DNA from: Microthyrium microscopicum
Taxonomy: Eukaryota > Ascomycota > Dothideomycetes > Microthyriales > Microthyriaceae
Assembly: GCA_010405405.1 (NCBI GenBank)
Contig: MU004231.1
Span: 1,385,386 to 1,449,385, forward strand
Length of the DNA: 64,000 nt
Reading direction: 5' to 3'
The position numbers and the translations under genes are program-made. Under the pieces are notes generated by a model. It saw only the letters and a list, made by a program, of their open reading frames with translations, was not told where the DNA came from and made no database searches. Below, in pieces: positions 40,801-52,377 of this stretch (position 1 is the first letter of the stretch; the number at the start of each line of letters is the position of its first letter).

Positions 40801-43179
40801 CTGTCAACCAAATTGAATAAGTCAGCTTGCAGTACGTGTATCAAGCTCTTCATGTCGTACTATGGATAGCTCATTCTTCGAACACTTCCCAGATGGTATG
40901 GAACTATTGATATATCTTGAGCTTTACGAGAGATAATCTGTGAAGAAGGCGGGCAGTGCTGGCTCTGCCTACCTAAATCAGTCCTGTCGCCGCTTGACCG
41001 GTCCACTCAGATTAGCCTGCGACAACAGAAGCTGCGGATGAAAATTGAAGTCAAAATTCAATACACCTGAGTAAATTCGCCTCAATTACGAATCCCAGAG
41101 AGGAGGGGTTAGGAGCATGTCCAAAAGTGCCATTATAATACCTCACAACAACGTTGCAACCACCATATCCTACAGGTATGCTCTGCCCAAGTGGCATTTT
41201 CCAAGGAGCTTTAGGCTCTCAATGCGTGACATGCGAGGCGAATTAGGTATATACAGCCGACTTACGTGTAAATCAAGAAAAGCCGATTGTCTTCCCCCGT
41301 TGGCAAGGCGGACGCCCGCATCGTCCTCGCTGGATTTTCTATCAGGCTGAGCCCTTCGAAGGCAAATTTCACCTACCCAACGGTGGCCTTGCCACTTCCA
41401 AGGGCATGGGAAGCTTCTGTAATCGTGAAGGACGCTAAACAACGGCTTTTAGTCCAATCAGTTGATATTATCGAAGCCTTGAGGCTCAATTAGCTTCAAA
41501 AAATGGCTTCCAAGACATACGAAATATGTCAGTCAGCTACCAAGGCTGGACAGCTTTTCTCATACACTCAAGAGTGGACCAATTGTCGAGAATATGTCTT
41601 CCTATCTGTTAGTATTGCGTCTATTGGAGACTCTGTAGCGATGACTTGGCTTCCTGTAGCTGGAGAAGGAGACGCAATGCAAGCGGAGTTCAGACCACTT
41701 TATAGGGCTCCGCGAGGTTTTCTCTAAGACTGCAGTCCGTTGGTCACAGTTTCTCAAGAAGTTGCTTTGGGTAGTATTGGCATTGGCGCCTAGACTACAG
41801 TCAACGTCGTAGTTCCCCTCCACCTACACCAGAGTAGAGTAGATTTGGTTCGTCAGGCATCCTAGGTTGTAGTCGGCACGCTCGAACGCAAATCCAACTG
41901 TGTGTGATGGAAGAACCCGCATGCCCATTATTCTTCCATGGCGAAGCTGCTTTTTCCACAGTTCCAAGCTCATCAGCTTCAAAACTAGTCGCTGTCATGC
42001 TCCCGTACTCTGAGCTTTCTGAGCTTTTTTCGTTGAGCCTAAGGGTAGTACTTAAATTGTGAAATGGTGTTGGTCAATGTCGTACTTACACTGTCTAATT
42101 TGGCTGGTATTTTGAAGCAATAATGATCCGCAAGGAACTGTCCGAGTAAGAAGACTGCCAGCAATATACCTTGGTACTCAGTGAGGGTCGCTTACATGTA
42201 CCTTGAAATCCGACGCGCCGTAATCAGGCCATTCTTCTTGTAGAAAACCCTCAACAATTTGTTGCGTCAAATCGTAATGTTCCACTTTGTCATCCACAAA
42301 AGCGTCCGTCATAGTTGCGCTGTAGTTTATGGATTCAATCCTATAACAGATAAGCTCCGAGGTAACTTGCCAAGAGCTGGGGTCGTATCAGAGCTCGTGC
42401 GATTTCGATGACCTACGTTAGTGTGCAGAAGCGGCTAATAGGACATGAAGGCAGAAAAGGCAGGCCGAGACGGATTTGCAGGTTCGCGAACAAAGCTGAG
42501 AAAGGGCGTAAGATGCTAAATCACTGAAGACGCCCCAAGTGAGTGAAAGCGAAGAGATGGAAAAGCCACTGTTCTTTCCATCAGTCGCATGATTTGGTTG
42601 CCTTGTTTGGAGCGTGCTTGGTCATTTGACGACGGAGAGAGCCTTCAAATCTTTGGCAGACCGAGGAGCATGGCTGACATCGATTTGATTGCAGGCCAGC
42701 CTTGCTGGACGGGAACACTCGGCTACGAGGGTAGGAAAATGATCGAATCCTGTTTGAGACGGGGAATCTACTTCGTTGCTTCCACCTGCTGGATACTGTA
42801 GCAGTAATAGAAAGGCAATCGAAGGATGTGAAGCTATACAGCGCATATAAAGAGGAAGTGACCTCATTTGAGGGGTCTATACCCTTACATGCTGTACGGT
42901 CGAAAGGAGCCCCAAAGGCCCCCCGGCTTTAGCAGCCCTGGCATCAAGATACCATGTTAAACTGGACATTGGATCGAAGCGCCTCACTGCATAGCATGAA
43001 AGAGGCAGACTGATCGCGAATGATAATGCAAGTAGTCATGATTTCATCATGTACAGCGCTCAGTGCCCCAACTGCTGAATTTAGCAGAGCCTCATTGTGT
43101 GACGGCGCAAATAGGCAAAACAGCGCAAGAGTCTATCTGATAATCTTGATTTTGATATTAGTACAAGTTCGCACACCCT
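40801..43179. other. 2.4-kb stretch without a confident gene
   Basis: Base composition is ordinary and CA/TG are present, so this is not RIP DNA. Several open frames of 60-90 codons occur on both strands (for example plus 41287-41493 and 41503-41727), but none shows a family motif or convincing exon chain. The only protein-like trace is the minus-strand fragment at 42202-42387. It may hold decayed genes or a non-coding transcript. Confidence 0.5.
42202..42387 (-). pseudogene. possible exon remnant of an unidentified protein
   Basis: The minus-strand frame is open for 62 codons and contains SSWQVTSELICYRIES and QQIVEGFLQEEWPDYGASDF. It is followed by a GTACATG donor-like site. An ATG lies at 42312. 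Upstream, sense continues only if a one-base shift is allowed near 42390. This suggests a fragment of a broken gene. I do not recognise the family. Confidence 0.3.
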
Positions 43180-43986
43180 TTATGCTGATGCTCGGGTATT
43201 TAGGATCAAAGCCACAATCAACCTGTAGATGTTAGCCAAGCGTCCGCGTCGAAAGGCAAATTTGGGATAGCAAACCCATAAAGTCCTAGGACTTCGGCAA
43301 AAATAAGAATCAAAACCATTCCTACGAAAATCCTTGATTGTTGCATGTATGACCGTACTCCCTATCACCGTATTAGCACCGCCCATAATGTGGTGATCTG
43401 CGATCATACCATATCTCCCACGATTCCTATCGCATATCCAGCTGCCAGACCAGAGAGGCCCACTGACATGCCCGCGGCTAGATGTAAGAAGGCATTGAAT
43501 AGAGGATATGTTTCATCTGGTTTGATGCTTCCCGCGACGAGAACGGATATAACGAGGGCGTAAACGGCAATAATACCAGACATGACGACAGGAATGAGGG
43601 ACTATAGCAGAGTAAGATTGTGTTTACGATCAAATCTCGGGATCAACTACCTTCATGATCAGGTCAGGTCTGTATGTACCAATACCAGCGATACCAATTC
43701 CAGACTTGGCGGTTCCGAAGGCGGCTCCCAGACCTTTGCGATGTTAGTGAAGGAGCTAGAAAGCAATCGTGAAGGGATCAACTGACATCCGAATATCATC
43801 TATGCGTGGAAAGGCGGTTAGCAAAGCTACTGAAAGCTAGATTGAAGTGATGAACATACTGCAAAGGCTATGCCACCCTATGAGATGTTAGTGATGATGA
43901 ACTTCATGCTGAGATATGATGATACTCACCATTCCGAAGAAGGGGGCGAACTTTGGGGAGAACTGGGATTCGAGAGCGGCGTCCAT
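43180..43986 (-). CDS. vma11: V-type ATPase proteolipid subunit c' (Vma11-like)
   Basis: Seven exons: 43986-43930, 43877-43860, 43799-43787, 43733-43651, 43601-43410, 43361-43276 and 43222-43180. All phases agree, giving 163 residues. The subunit forms part of the membrane proton ring of the vacuolar ATPase. Four membrane helices are visible, with [19 protein letters not shown] in helix I-II and the proton-carrying Glu (about 144) in [13 protein letters not shown]. The phrases [12 protein letters not shown] and the C-terminus ILNTRASA fit Vma11 (c') better than Vma3 (c). Exons 2 and 3 are only 18 and 13 nt. It is divergent with rom2, sharing a 670-bp upstream region. Confidence 0.94.
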
Positions 43987-44656
43987 GATGGCACGATTGA
44001 CGATGTATGAGCCGGTGCTGAGCGGGAGTAGCTAGAGTAGTGACCCGAGTGCAATAGCTCTGTTGGTGGTGATATCTCTTCTGGAGGTTGAAGCAAGGCG
44101 GAGCCGGAGATAGGCGCGAGCTTGCTAGGACGCTGAATAAGAATTCAACACAAAGTCTTGGCATGACTAGCGACGTATTAGCTGTATCAGAAGCACCAGC
44201 CAACCTTCCAACACCACTGCCATCTCGTCCTTCAATGTTCTTGCTCTTCATCAGCGCCTTACTCTGTCCCTTCAATACTTTCTAGCCTTGTTCAGCTATC
44301 TCAATCTACGGCGTGCTTCTACTGCTTTTACCTTGTTCTTTCACGGCCGAATCGCTTCTCACTTCATCCGCGTTCCTCCTCTTTCTCGTCGCCGGGCCCT
44401 TCATACTGCTCCCTGCACGGCCCGATCCGCTGTTGAACATACTCAGTTGCTTGTCGTTGTTACTTCCTTGGTCAGCTTGCGTTTACAGCGTCGATAGTTG
44501 CAGCTCTCCGTTCTCGTCATCTCCGACTGCCAATCACTTTCGATCCGCTGCAAATATCCGACTGACTGCGGGCCAAACCCGCGGTATTCACCTGCTGAGG
44601 GTGCTTGTGCACTTGGATATATAGTTCCTGAGAGACTCTTGTTTTACCACAGCTAC
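43987..44656. promoter_or_regulatory. divergent promoter region between vma11 and rom2
   Basis: 670 bases separate the two start codons. The rom2 half (about 44200-44540) is rich in pyrimidine runs (CTTTC, CTCCT), common in fungal core promoters and 5' leaders. The open frame of rom2 extends upstream to 44498, but the natural start is MAGYNQ at 44657. A 5'-UTR intron cannot be excluded. Confidence 0.55.
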
Positions 44657-47600
44657 ATGGCAGGATACAATCAACAACAGCAACCACCACATCATGGCCG
44701 TGGCTACCCCGCCGAGCAGCAGCGGGATGCTGCCTATAACGAAACCTATGCCGGTCGCTCTCAGACAATGACCTCACAATCATACCAATCGTACCCGCAG
44801 GAAAGAGCGCAAACAATCTCGGCCCAAACGATGGACAGAATGCAGCGCGGCCCGCCTTTATACAACCAGCCTGGAAACGGATACCCACCACCAATGCCCA
44901 ATCAATATCAAGGTGGACATCCTCAGCCAATGCGTGCTCCAACCATGCCTGTTCCGCGATCAGGAGGCCAACCTCAATACCCACCGTCCCATCAGATGCC
45001 TCCACAACAATATAATCAGTTTCCTCCTCGAGCCGAATCCCGCCCGCAAACAGGTCGCGCATACCCCAACGGCGCACCACCCAATCGATATCCGCCGCAA
45101 GGTCAGCAAGCCCTGCCGGAGCAATATCAGAGAGCGCAAACGCTTACCTCATCGCGACCTCAGATGTATCCAACTCCTGGAGGTGGGTACAATGTTGCGC
45201 CTGCCCAGACATTTCGACAACAGCAATACAATCCCATGAACCGAACCACTGCTCAAGGAAGAGTGGTCCCGGAACGCCAGGATGAGCGGACGTTGTCTCT
45301 GTCTTCTTATGGTAGAGAGGAACACTCTCATCAAACCATGAGTGGCAGAGTGATCCCTTCCAGAAAACGAGAATCTAACGAAACTCTTCCAGATCGAAGC
45401 TCCCAAGGATCAATACCAACATCTCCAGTCAACGCAAGACAACGGACTGGCAGCCAATCAAGCCACCCGTCTCGCAGTTTTTCGATGGCGTCGACTATAA
45501 TAGATGGCCAAAAAGCTAATGGTGTGCCATCCAGCGCTCAGTCACAGCAAGGCGTAATCATACATCAGCGTCGTGCGCCTCTTGTCTACCCAGCTCTATT
45601 GTCAAGAGTGGCCGATTCCTTCAAAGACAGAATCAATCTTCTTGATCAGAGCAAGGATGGTTTGGACTACAAGAGTGCCTTTACGGGAGAGGACGCGGTA
45701 ACCACAATTGCTTATATCATCAAGACAACTGATCGAAATCTGGCTCTTCTCCTTGGCCGTTCCCTGGATGCCCAAAAATTCTTCCATGATGTTACGTACG
45801 CTCATAGACTACGAGATTTGCGTTCTGAACTCTATCAATTCCAGGAAACTGTCGTTGAGGATGTGTCAGAGGTCAATGGTGTGTTTACTCTGCTCACTGA
45901 GTGTTACTCTCCCACGTGTACCCGAGATCGTCTCTGCTATTCGATTGCATGCCCTCGCAGACTTGAACAACAAGCTCGATTAAAAATGCGACCTCAACCT
46001 ATCCTCAAACGTGCTGATTCGCATACAAGTTTACATGACGAAGGTGCAGATGACCATACTCTTTGGAGTACCACGGTATCTAAAGCAGTACTTGATAGCG
46101 TCAGCGACAAAGAGAAGAAACGCCAGGAAGTCATCTATGAACTGGCCTACACCGAACGCGATTTCGTCAAGGACATAGAGTACATGCGAGATTTCTGGAT
46201 GAAACCATTGCGAGACTCACGAGATTCGCCGATACCGATTCATAGACGCGAGGAATTCATCAAGGCGGTCTTCAGCAACATCTCGGAGGTGTACGGTGTC
46301 AACTCCAAATTGGCAGAAGCCCTGACGAAACGACAACAAGAAAGTACTGTTGTCCGTAGCATTGGAGACATTTTCCTCGAACATGTGCCGCGCTTCAAGC
46401 CTTTCATCACCTATGGTTCACATCAATTGTTTGGAAAGCACGCTTTTGAGACCGAGAAGAAATCAAATCCGGCATTTGCAAAGTTCGTACAAGATACTGA
46501 AAGAATGAAGGAATCGCGCAAACTTGAACTCAATGGTTATCTTACGAAGCCCACCACGAGATTGGCGCGTTATCCTCTTCTACTAGAAGGAATCATGAAA
46601 AACACGCCAGATGAAGATCCCGACAAGAAGAATATTCCAAAGGCCATTGCTCTAGTTAAAGAGTTCCTGGGCAAGGTCAACGAGGAATCTGGCCGAGCCG
46701 AGAATGCTTTCACTTTGATGAACTTGGATAGGGACCTCAATTGGCGTCAGGTTGAGAAAATGGATCTGAGGCTCACTGAGGCAAACCGCCAGCTGCTCTT
46801 CAAAGGAATGTTGAAACGACAACCACAGGATCAGCAGGGTGATATTCAAGCTTATCTCTTTGACCATGCTGTACTCCTTGTGAGAGTCAAGACAATCAAT
46901 AAGAAGGAAGATTTGAAAGTGTTCCGAAAGCCGATTCCGCTTGAGCTACTCACCATTGCGGAAATGAACGAGATGATTCACAAAGGCGTTGTGAAACGCA
47001 CTTCGGGCCTCATTGGTGGTAGATCTCAGACTATGACTAGTCAAAGTGACAAGAATGGTGCCAAGCAAGGATTGCCTATTACTTTCAAGCATCTTGGTAA
47101 AGGTGGTTATGATATCACATTGTATTGCTCAACACCGATTCAACAACAAAAATGGATGGAGATGATCGATACACAACAACGACAGCTTCGAGAGTCTAGC
47201 AACGTCTATACCAAAACGATTCTCAACGAGGGCTTTTTCAATTCCACCAACCGAGTCAATTGCTGCGTGCCGATGGGTAGGAACTGTAGCTTCATTACTT
47301 TTTCAATATACTAACAGCTCGGTAGATGGTGGCCGAAAGCTTGTTCTTGGAACAGAAGCTGGCGTATATGTTTGTGACAGTAAACCCAAGGATTCATCAG
47401 TGAAGCCGAAACGAGTCCTGGATCTCCGATCGGTGACATCCATCGAAGTGCTCGAATCGCACCAAATATTTCTGGTATTGTCGGATAAGACTGTCTTTTC
47501 GTACTCCCTCGACGCATTGGAGTCGGAAGACAGCGCTGCAGCCAGCAAACGTGGTCGCAAGATATGTCACGCGAACTTCTTCAAGGCAGGCGTCTGTCAA

Positions 47601-48602
47601 GGTCAACAGATTGTCTGCTGTGTAAAGACCTCTGCCCTGTCCTCCACCATCAAGGTCTACGAACCAATGGATTCCATGGCCAAAAAGTCAAAGAAGTCAG
47701 GCTTTGCTAAGATGCTGACTACTAGCCAAGACGTCTTGAAGCCTTTAAGAGTAAGTACACCCTGGTCTCTATTTCCTAGTTTTCAAAAGTTCCTCGAAGA
47801 TACACCCGAAGATGTACTTGCAGTTTTGCAGGGGATGTCGTCTATAGATGGCCAGTTATTCTTTGACTGCCTGGCCGCTATGGGCAATGTCACATTGATA
47901 ACTTTATCAAGCACCGCAAAAATACAGTAACTAACGAATACATAATAGGAAATTTTCATCCCAACCGAATCCTCAAGCATCCATTTCTTGCGCTCGAAAA
48001 TCTGTGTTGGTTGCGCTCGTGGGTTTGAGGTTGTTAGTCTGGAGACCCTTGAGGCTCAATCCCTTCTCGATCAGGCAGATACCTCGCTTGATTTCGTTCA
48101 GCGGAAAGAAAACATCAAGCCTGTGCACATTGAGCGAATGGCTGCAGAGTTCCTGCTCTGCTATACTGACTATTCATTCTTCGTAAACCGTAATGGTTGG
48201 CGCGCGAAGCCCGACTGGATTATTTCTTGGGAAGGTACTCCTCAAGCTTTCGCTGTCTTCAATCCATATATCCTGGCTTTCGAACCGAACTTCATCGAGA
48301 TTCGACATATGGATGATGGGCGATTGCTGCACATCTCAACCGCTAACAAGATACGCATGCTCCATTCATCATCACGAGAGGTAATTACATAACAGCCTCT
48401 TTGACTTTAGACAATTTCACTGACAATTTCATAGATTCTATACGCCTACGAAGACGAAACAGGCGATGATGTTATCGCCAGCATAGATTTCTGGGGCAGT
48501 AAGGACAATCAACCACAACAGTCTGGTCCTACGCAACAGCGCATCGCCATCAACGCTCCACCAAACGCCGCGCCAACCTACGGTAAAGAATATCGGCACT
48601 AA
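44657..48602 (+). CDS. rom2: Rho1 guanine nucleotide exchange factor Rom2-like (DEP-DH-PH-CNH)
   Basis: Exons 44657-47276, 47326-47750, 47949-48380 and 48435-48602. Introns are 49, 198 and 54 nt and phases agree, giving 1214 residues, the usual Rom2 size. It activates Rho1 at the plasma membrane in the cell-wall-integrity pathway. Order: a Gln/Pro/Ser-rich N-terminus (1-300); a DEP domain (about 310-392); a RhoGEF DH domain (about 489-681, with YELAYTERDFVKDIEYM and TKPTTRLARYPLLLEGI); a PH domain (about 713-842); and a CNH/citron domain (about 875-1165, with KLVLGTEAGVYV and KICVGCARGFEVV). The first intron has a perfect TACTAAC-type branch site. The second intron is unusually long and mostly open in frame. 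It is convergent with spt8. Confidence 0.95.
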
Positions 48603-49593
48603 GCCGGTTCTTTTGCCAATGTACTATCACAGTCTTCTGGATACTCGTGGTGTCCATCGTTCTTGAGGCGTTTTTGCTTAGCGGGCGTGCAAATTGCGTT
48701 GCATTATTTAGGCGAAGGAGGCCTGTCTTTTTGGATCGAAAATAGGAACTGGTGTTTTCTGCAAAGCTTTGTTTTCTAGACGGGCATTGGGATCAAGGAG
48801 TTTCGTGTTCGTCATGTTGCAGCTTGTGGGCCTTGTATCTCGAAGGCTTGTTGAGTTTATGAGCGTTCTAGGTGTTTTTGTTTGCGAATGGGGGTTTTTG
48901 ATGTAGCCTTGTACTTTGTGCAGAATGAGTGTGACAATATACTTCAACTTGGCAAGACCAGAAATCGTGGTTTCAAAGAATTATTGATTGCCTTTGTGAA
49001 TACGCAAAGCCTACATGCTTAAAAAGGTCAAATGGCCTTTTCATGATCAAACCGATAATGATCAAACCGATAACATCGCATCTCGCATTCGATGGCATCC
49101 ATAGCACTCGATCAAGAACATTTTCTATGGGGGTCATCGAAAGCAATCGGAGATACATGTTTCTATCGGTTTCATTGCATGTTGTTGAGATACAAGGCTG
49201 AAAACACCACTTCATCTGTCTAAGATCAATCCACAAAACGTCGTATTTCCAGACGAGTTTGATAGAAGGCGTTCATGGTCGAGTGCTATGGCTGCCATCG
49301 AATGCGATGTGAAACACGATATTTTTCATGCTTCATCGGATATCCTCAATGAGTGCGTGTTTGCACGGGGAATATTCGCCCCGACTTCTAAGAAATAAGA
49401 ATGTATTTGCAAGTAAACCAAGGGGTATGTTGGTATCAAAGCCAACTCCTCTGCAACATGCTTGCCGTAAGACACGCCAAACACCAACGAAATCCAACAA
49501 TCCTCCACATCATAGCCAGCCGAAGCCCGCTGCCCATATACTCAATGGGCATTACTCTTCGCCCAACGTAAGGCTATTCAAAGCTTGATACTA
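48603..49593. other. intergenic region between convergent rom2 and spt8
   Basis: About 990 bases shared by the two 3' ends. A perfect 15-bp tandem duplication (ATGATCAAACCGATA) lies at 49043-49057 and 49058-49072. No gene is seen: open frames on either strand are short and lack motifs. Confidence 0.6.
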
Positions 49594-51778
49594 CTAAGGC
49601 TGTGTATTAATCTCATAACCCAACAAGGTCTCCGTCGTCATCCCCTCCCAACCCCTATTCCCCGCCGTGCTAATCAAAAACCTGCCCGTCGGATCCAGGA
49701 ACAAGTGCGACACCACGCCAGTTCGATGACCCGGTACGATCAAGAACGGCACCACTGCCGCCCCCTTGCCACCCTCACCTAGCTCGTCGTTGCGCAGATC
49801 GTACAGTCTGAGAATGTCATGGCTGGCACAAATTAAGTGGCGGCCATTCGGCATGGCCCGTAGCGCAGAAACTGCTTTGGAGCTGCCTGGTAGTTTGAGC
49901 GTGCGTACAGGCTCACGTAGTGATTTGTGGAGCGAGTATTCCTCGACGCAGTTGTTGCGTCGGCCGGCGTAGATGAAGTTTCCGTCGGGAGACCAGCAGG
50001 CGGACATGCACCAGGGTGGTGTTCCCATGCGGGGAGGGAGAGTTGTAATGGGGTTCTGCATGCGGCGATCCCAGATGCGGAGAGTTCCAGAGATGGAGGC
50101 GTCGAGAAAGGTTGTTTCGGATGAAGGGGTTATATCGTTATTGGTGTCGGGGAGGGAGGGGTGCAGGGTTGATGTTGTTGAGGCTTGTTCGTCGGAGTGT
50201 GGGAGGGATTGAGCCACGGTTTGATTCGCTGATGGTGCTTCTGATGGTTCTGCGACGGCGGTGGGCTGAGATTCGGCGGGTGGTTCAGTGTCGATGTCCA
50301 TTTGAGTATCGGAGGGGGCTTTGGTTTCTATATCGAGTGTATCCAGGGGGTTGTCTTCGACAGTTTGTTGTTGGGGCGCGCTTGCGATGGCTCGACTGAA
50401 TTCATCGTCCTCGTCGTCTCCAAGAACTGGAGCGAGAGTTCCAGCGTCGTCGTCCCCGAATAGCGAGTCAAGATCAGGCGATCTAGCGTCATCTTGTACG
50501 CCGTTCGCTTCTGAGGCTATATTGGCTCCTTTGTCTGTCCCGTTCAGCAAGGCACCGGCGCTTTTCGGTTTGTCTGCATTATTGGATGAAAATAATGCAG
50601 ATGGTGTGGTGGCTTCTTCCGAATACTGCGGGACTGGCAGGGCAGATAGAGGTCGCGGTTCGATAGCGGATATCTGACTGGCACTTCCGCCATAGGCTCG
50701 TCTGACCTTTCCGGTATTCAGATCCCAGTCGTTTATCGCCTTGTCCCAGCCTCCGGAGAGAACGCTCTTTTCGTCTGGAGCAAGTACGAGTACAGAAACA
50801 GCGGACGTGTGCGAGCGGAGAGTAGTTATCCGCTCTCCTTCGCCAAACCGGACCGATTGCATCTGGATTGCTCCAGTTTCGTCTCCCGATAGCAGCCAAA
50901 GAGCTTGTTTCTCCACGGCAAGCGAATAGACTGGAGAGATTGGTTTTGCTGCATCTAGGGATTTGACAGGTGTACGGACTATAAATCAATTGGTCAGATA
51001 TTTAGTTTTTTGAGAGCCAAAACATACCTGTTGCGTCCTCATTCTCCCAATAACTTTGCAATACTCCTGCTTTGATAACGCTGTCAACGAAGGGGTGTCT
51101 TTGCGCAACTGTAAGCATAAGCTTTGAGTTAACTGTGTCTACCCAATTATATTTCCGAATGTATCCATCAGTACCGCCTGTGAATACCCAGCGCATATCT
51201 GGCAGCGCAGCGATTGCGTTGATTGATGTACCCTGGGGAGCAGCAATAGTTGGTACAATATCGTATGTCTGGGCTGTAATCATCTCAGGACGCATGACCG
51301 GCCGAAGGCGAACTTTGAGGCCACGACCAGAAGGTGCATTTGGCGAAGATATACGAGTGTCTGATTGTTCAGTGATCTGTTCTTGAGCGTGTGACACAGA
51401 TGCACCTTCACCATCGCGTGCTGGCGGTCCAGGGGCTTTACTTCGGCTGCGTTTTTGTGGACGAGGTAGAGATGGGGAGTCTGGAGCTTCTTGATCATCG
51501 TCGTTATCGTCTTGTTCGTCGTCATCTCCACCATCATCACCATCCTCATCATCGTCGCCTTCGTTGTCATTATCATCGCCATCGGGATCGCCGTCGTCGT
51601 TATCGTTATCGTCGTCTCCGGCATCCATGTCTACATCTTGATCTTCTGCGTCTTCCATATTCTCGTCAACGTCGTTTTCCGAGCTGTTGTCGCCAGATGC
51701 TATACGCTTTCAGTATCAGACTATCTTCACAAGGCTCCAAAGCGTACCATTATCATCATCGTCGTCGAAGGAAGGCAT
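49594..51778 (-). CDS. spt8: SAGA complex subunit Spt8-like WD40 protein
   Basis: Exons 51778-51748, 51699-51028 and 50978-49594. Introns are 48 and 49 nt and phases agree, giving 695 residues. Spt8 is the TBP-binding WD-repeat subunit of SAGA in the nucleus. The N-terminus begins MPSFDDDDDNASGDN and continues as a very acidic Asp/Glu tract to about residue 80. WD repeats follow: FTGGTDGYIRKYNWV, WLLSGDETGAIQMQ, LSGGWDKAINDWDLNTGKV, SISGTLRIWDRRM and later IYAGRRNNCVEEYSL. A Ser/Thr/Asp-rich insertion of roughly 190 residues splits the propeller after the GGWDKAINDWD repeat. The acidic tract is encoded by GAT/GAC repeats (51480-51650). Many open frames on the opposite strand here are by-products of that bias. 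Convergent with rom2. Confidence 0.92.
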
Positions 51779-52195
51779 TGTGATAGTATGCTAGGAGCTC
51801 TAGCCAGTTATATCAAATATCAGAGGTGCAAGTAGTGGTGTATCACGTAGGACGTATTCAGATAAATTATGTGTACAGCTGAGGAAGAAACAATGTCGAG
51901 GCCCGAGTATCCCGAGTATCAGGGTATGCCAAAGACAATAGAGTATTGATGATAGCCAATAGTCCAGATGGGAGGTTTCATTCCAGCGCCTGCAATATAC
52001 AATGCTCAAATGTTCATGAGCTTCATTTTTGGAGCGGCAGCTTGTTGACAGCTCTAGAGGAGACGACCCCTGCACCCCACACCAGATCAAGATCAATCAA
52101 TTGATTGATGTGCAGCCTCCGCACGTGCACTAGTCGGATCGGATACTGCACGCACTACATATCGGCGTTTCGGCTTCTTCTTCACACTCATTAGC
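51779..52195. promoter_or_regulatory. upstream region of spt8 and junction with the right-hand transposon
   Basis: About 420 bases of normal composition. It contains a short tandem CCCGAGTAT pair (51902-51920) and an 18-bp perfect palindrome ATCAATCAATTGATTGAT at 52092-52109. CACTA occurs at 52128-52132. Composition shifts to the depleted pattern from about 52196, but the exact element end is not fixed. Confidence 0.45.
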
Positions 52196-52360
52196 GTCCG
52201 TATAGGGCAAAATATAATGATTATCTAAGGATTACAGAAGAGTTAGCAAGTAGTAATGGTTGTAGTGTTACAGGCGTTAGAGATGCATTATTTCTCACAA
52301 GTCTTTAGCTCAATAAACATTACGACGCCACTAATCTTAGATCGTACAAGTCTTAGTACA

Positions 52361-52377
52361 AAATAAACATTAGGCGC
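52361..52377 (+). repeat. 17-bp inverted repeat of the DNA transposon, left copy
   Basis: AAATAAACATTAGGCGC here matches exactly, in reverse complement, 63832-63848. A related motif (AATAAACATTA followed by CGACGCC) starts about 50 bases earlier, near 52311. The part with GGCGC makes chance unlikely in this AT-rich setting. It may be a subterminal transposase-binding repeat rather than the extreme end. Confidence 0.55.

Noticed and set aside
44498-44656. Upstream in-frame extension of rom2
   Set aside because: The first ATG would add 53 residues of pyrimidine-rich leader translation; MAGYNQ at 44657 followed by the Gln-rich region fits the family better.
49927-50677. Plus-strand open frames antisense to spt8
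   Set aside because: They are created by codon bias and the acidic/Ser-rich repeats of spt8; none has independent motifs.
51391-51835. His/Arg-rich and Ile/Val-rich plus-strand frames
   Set aside because: These are the reverse reading of the GAT/GAC repeat that encodes the acidic N-terminus of Spt8.
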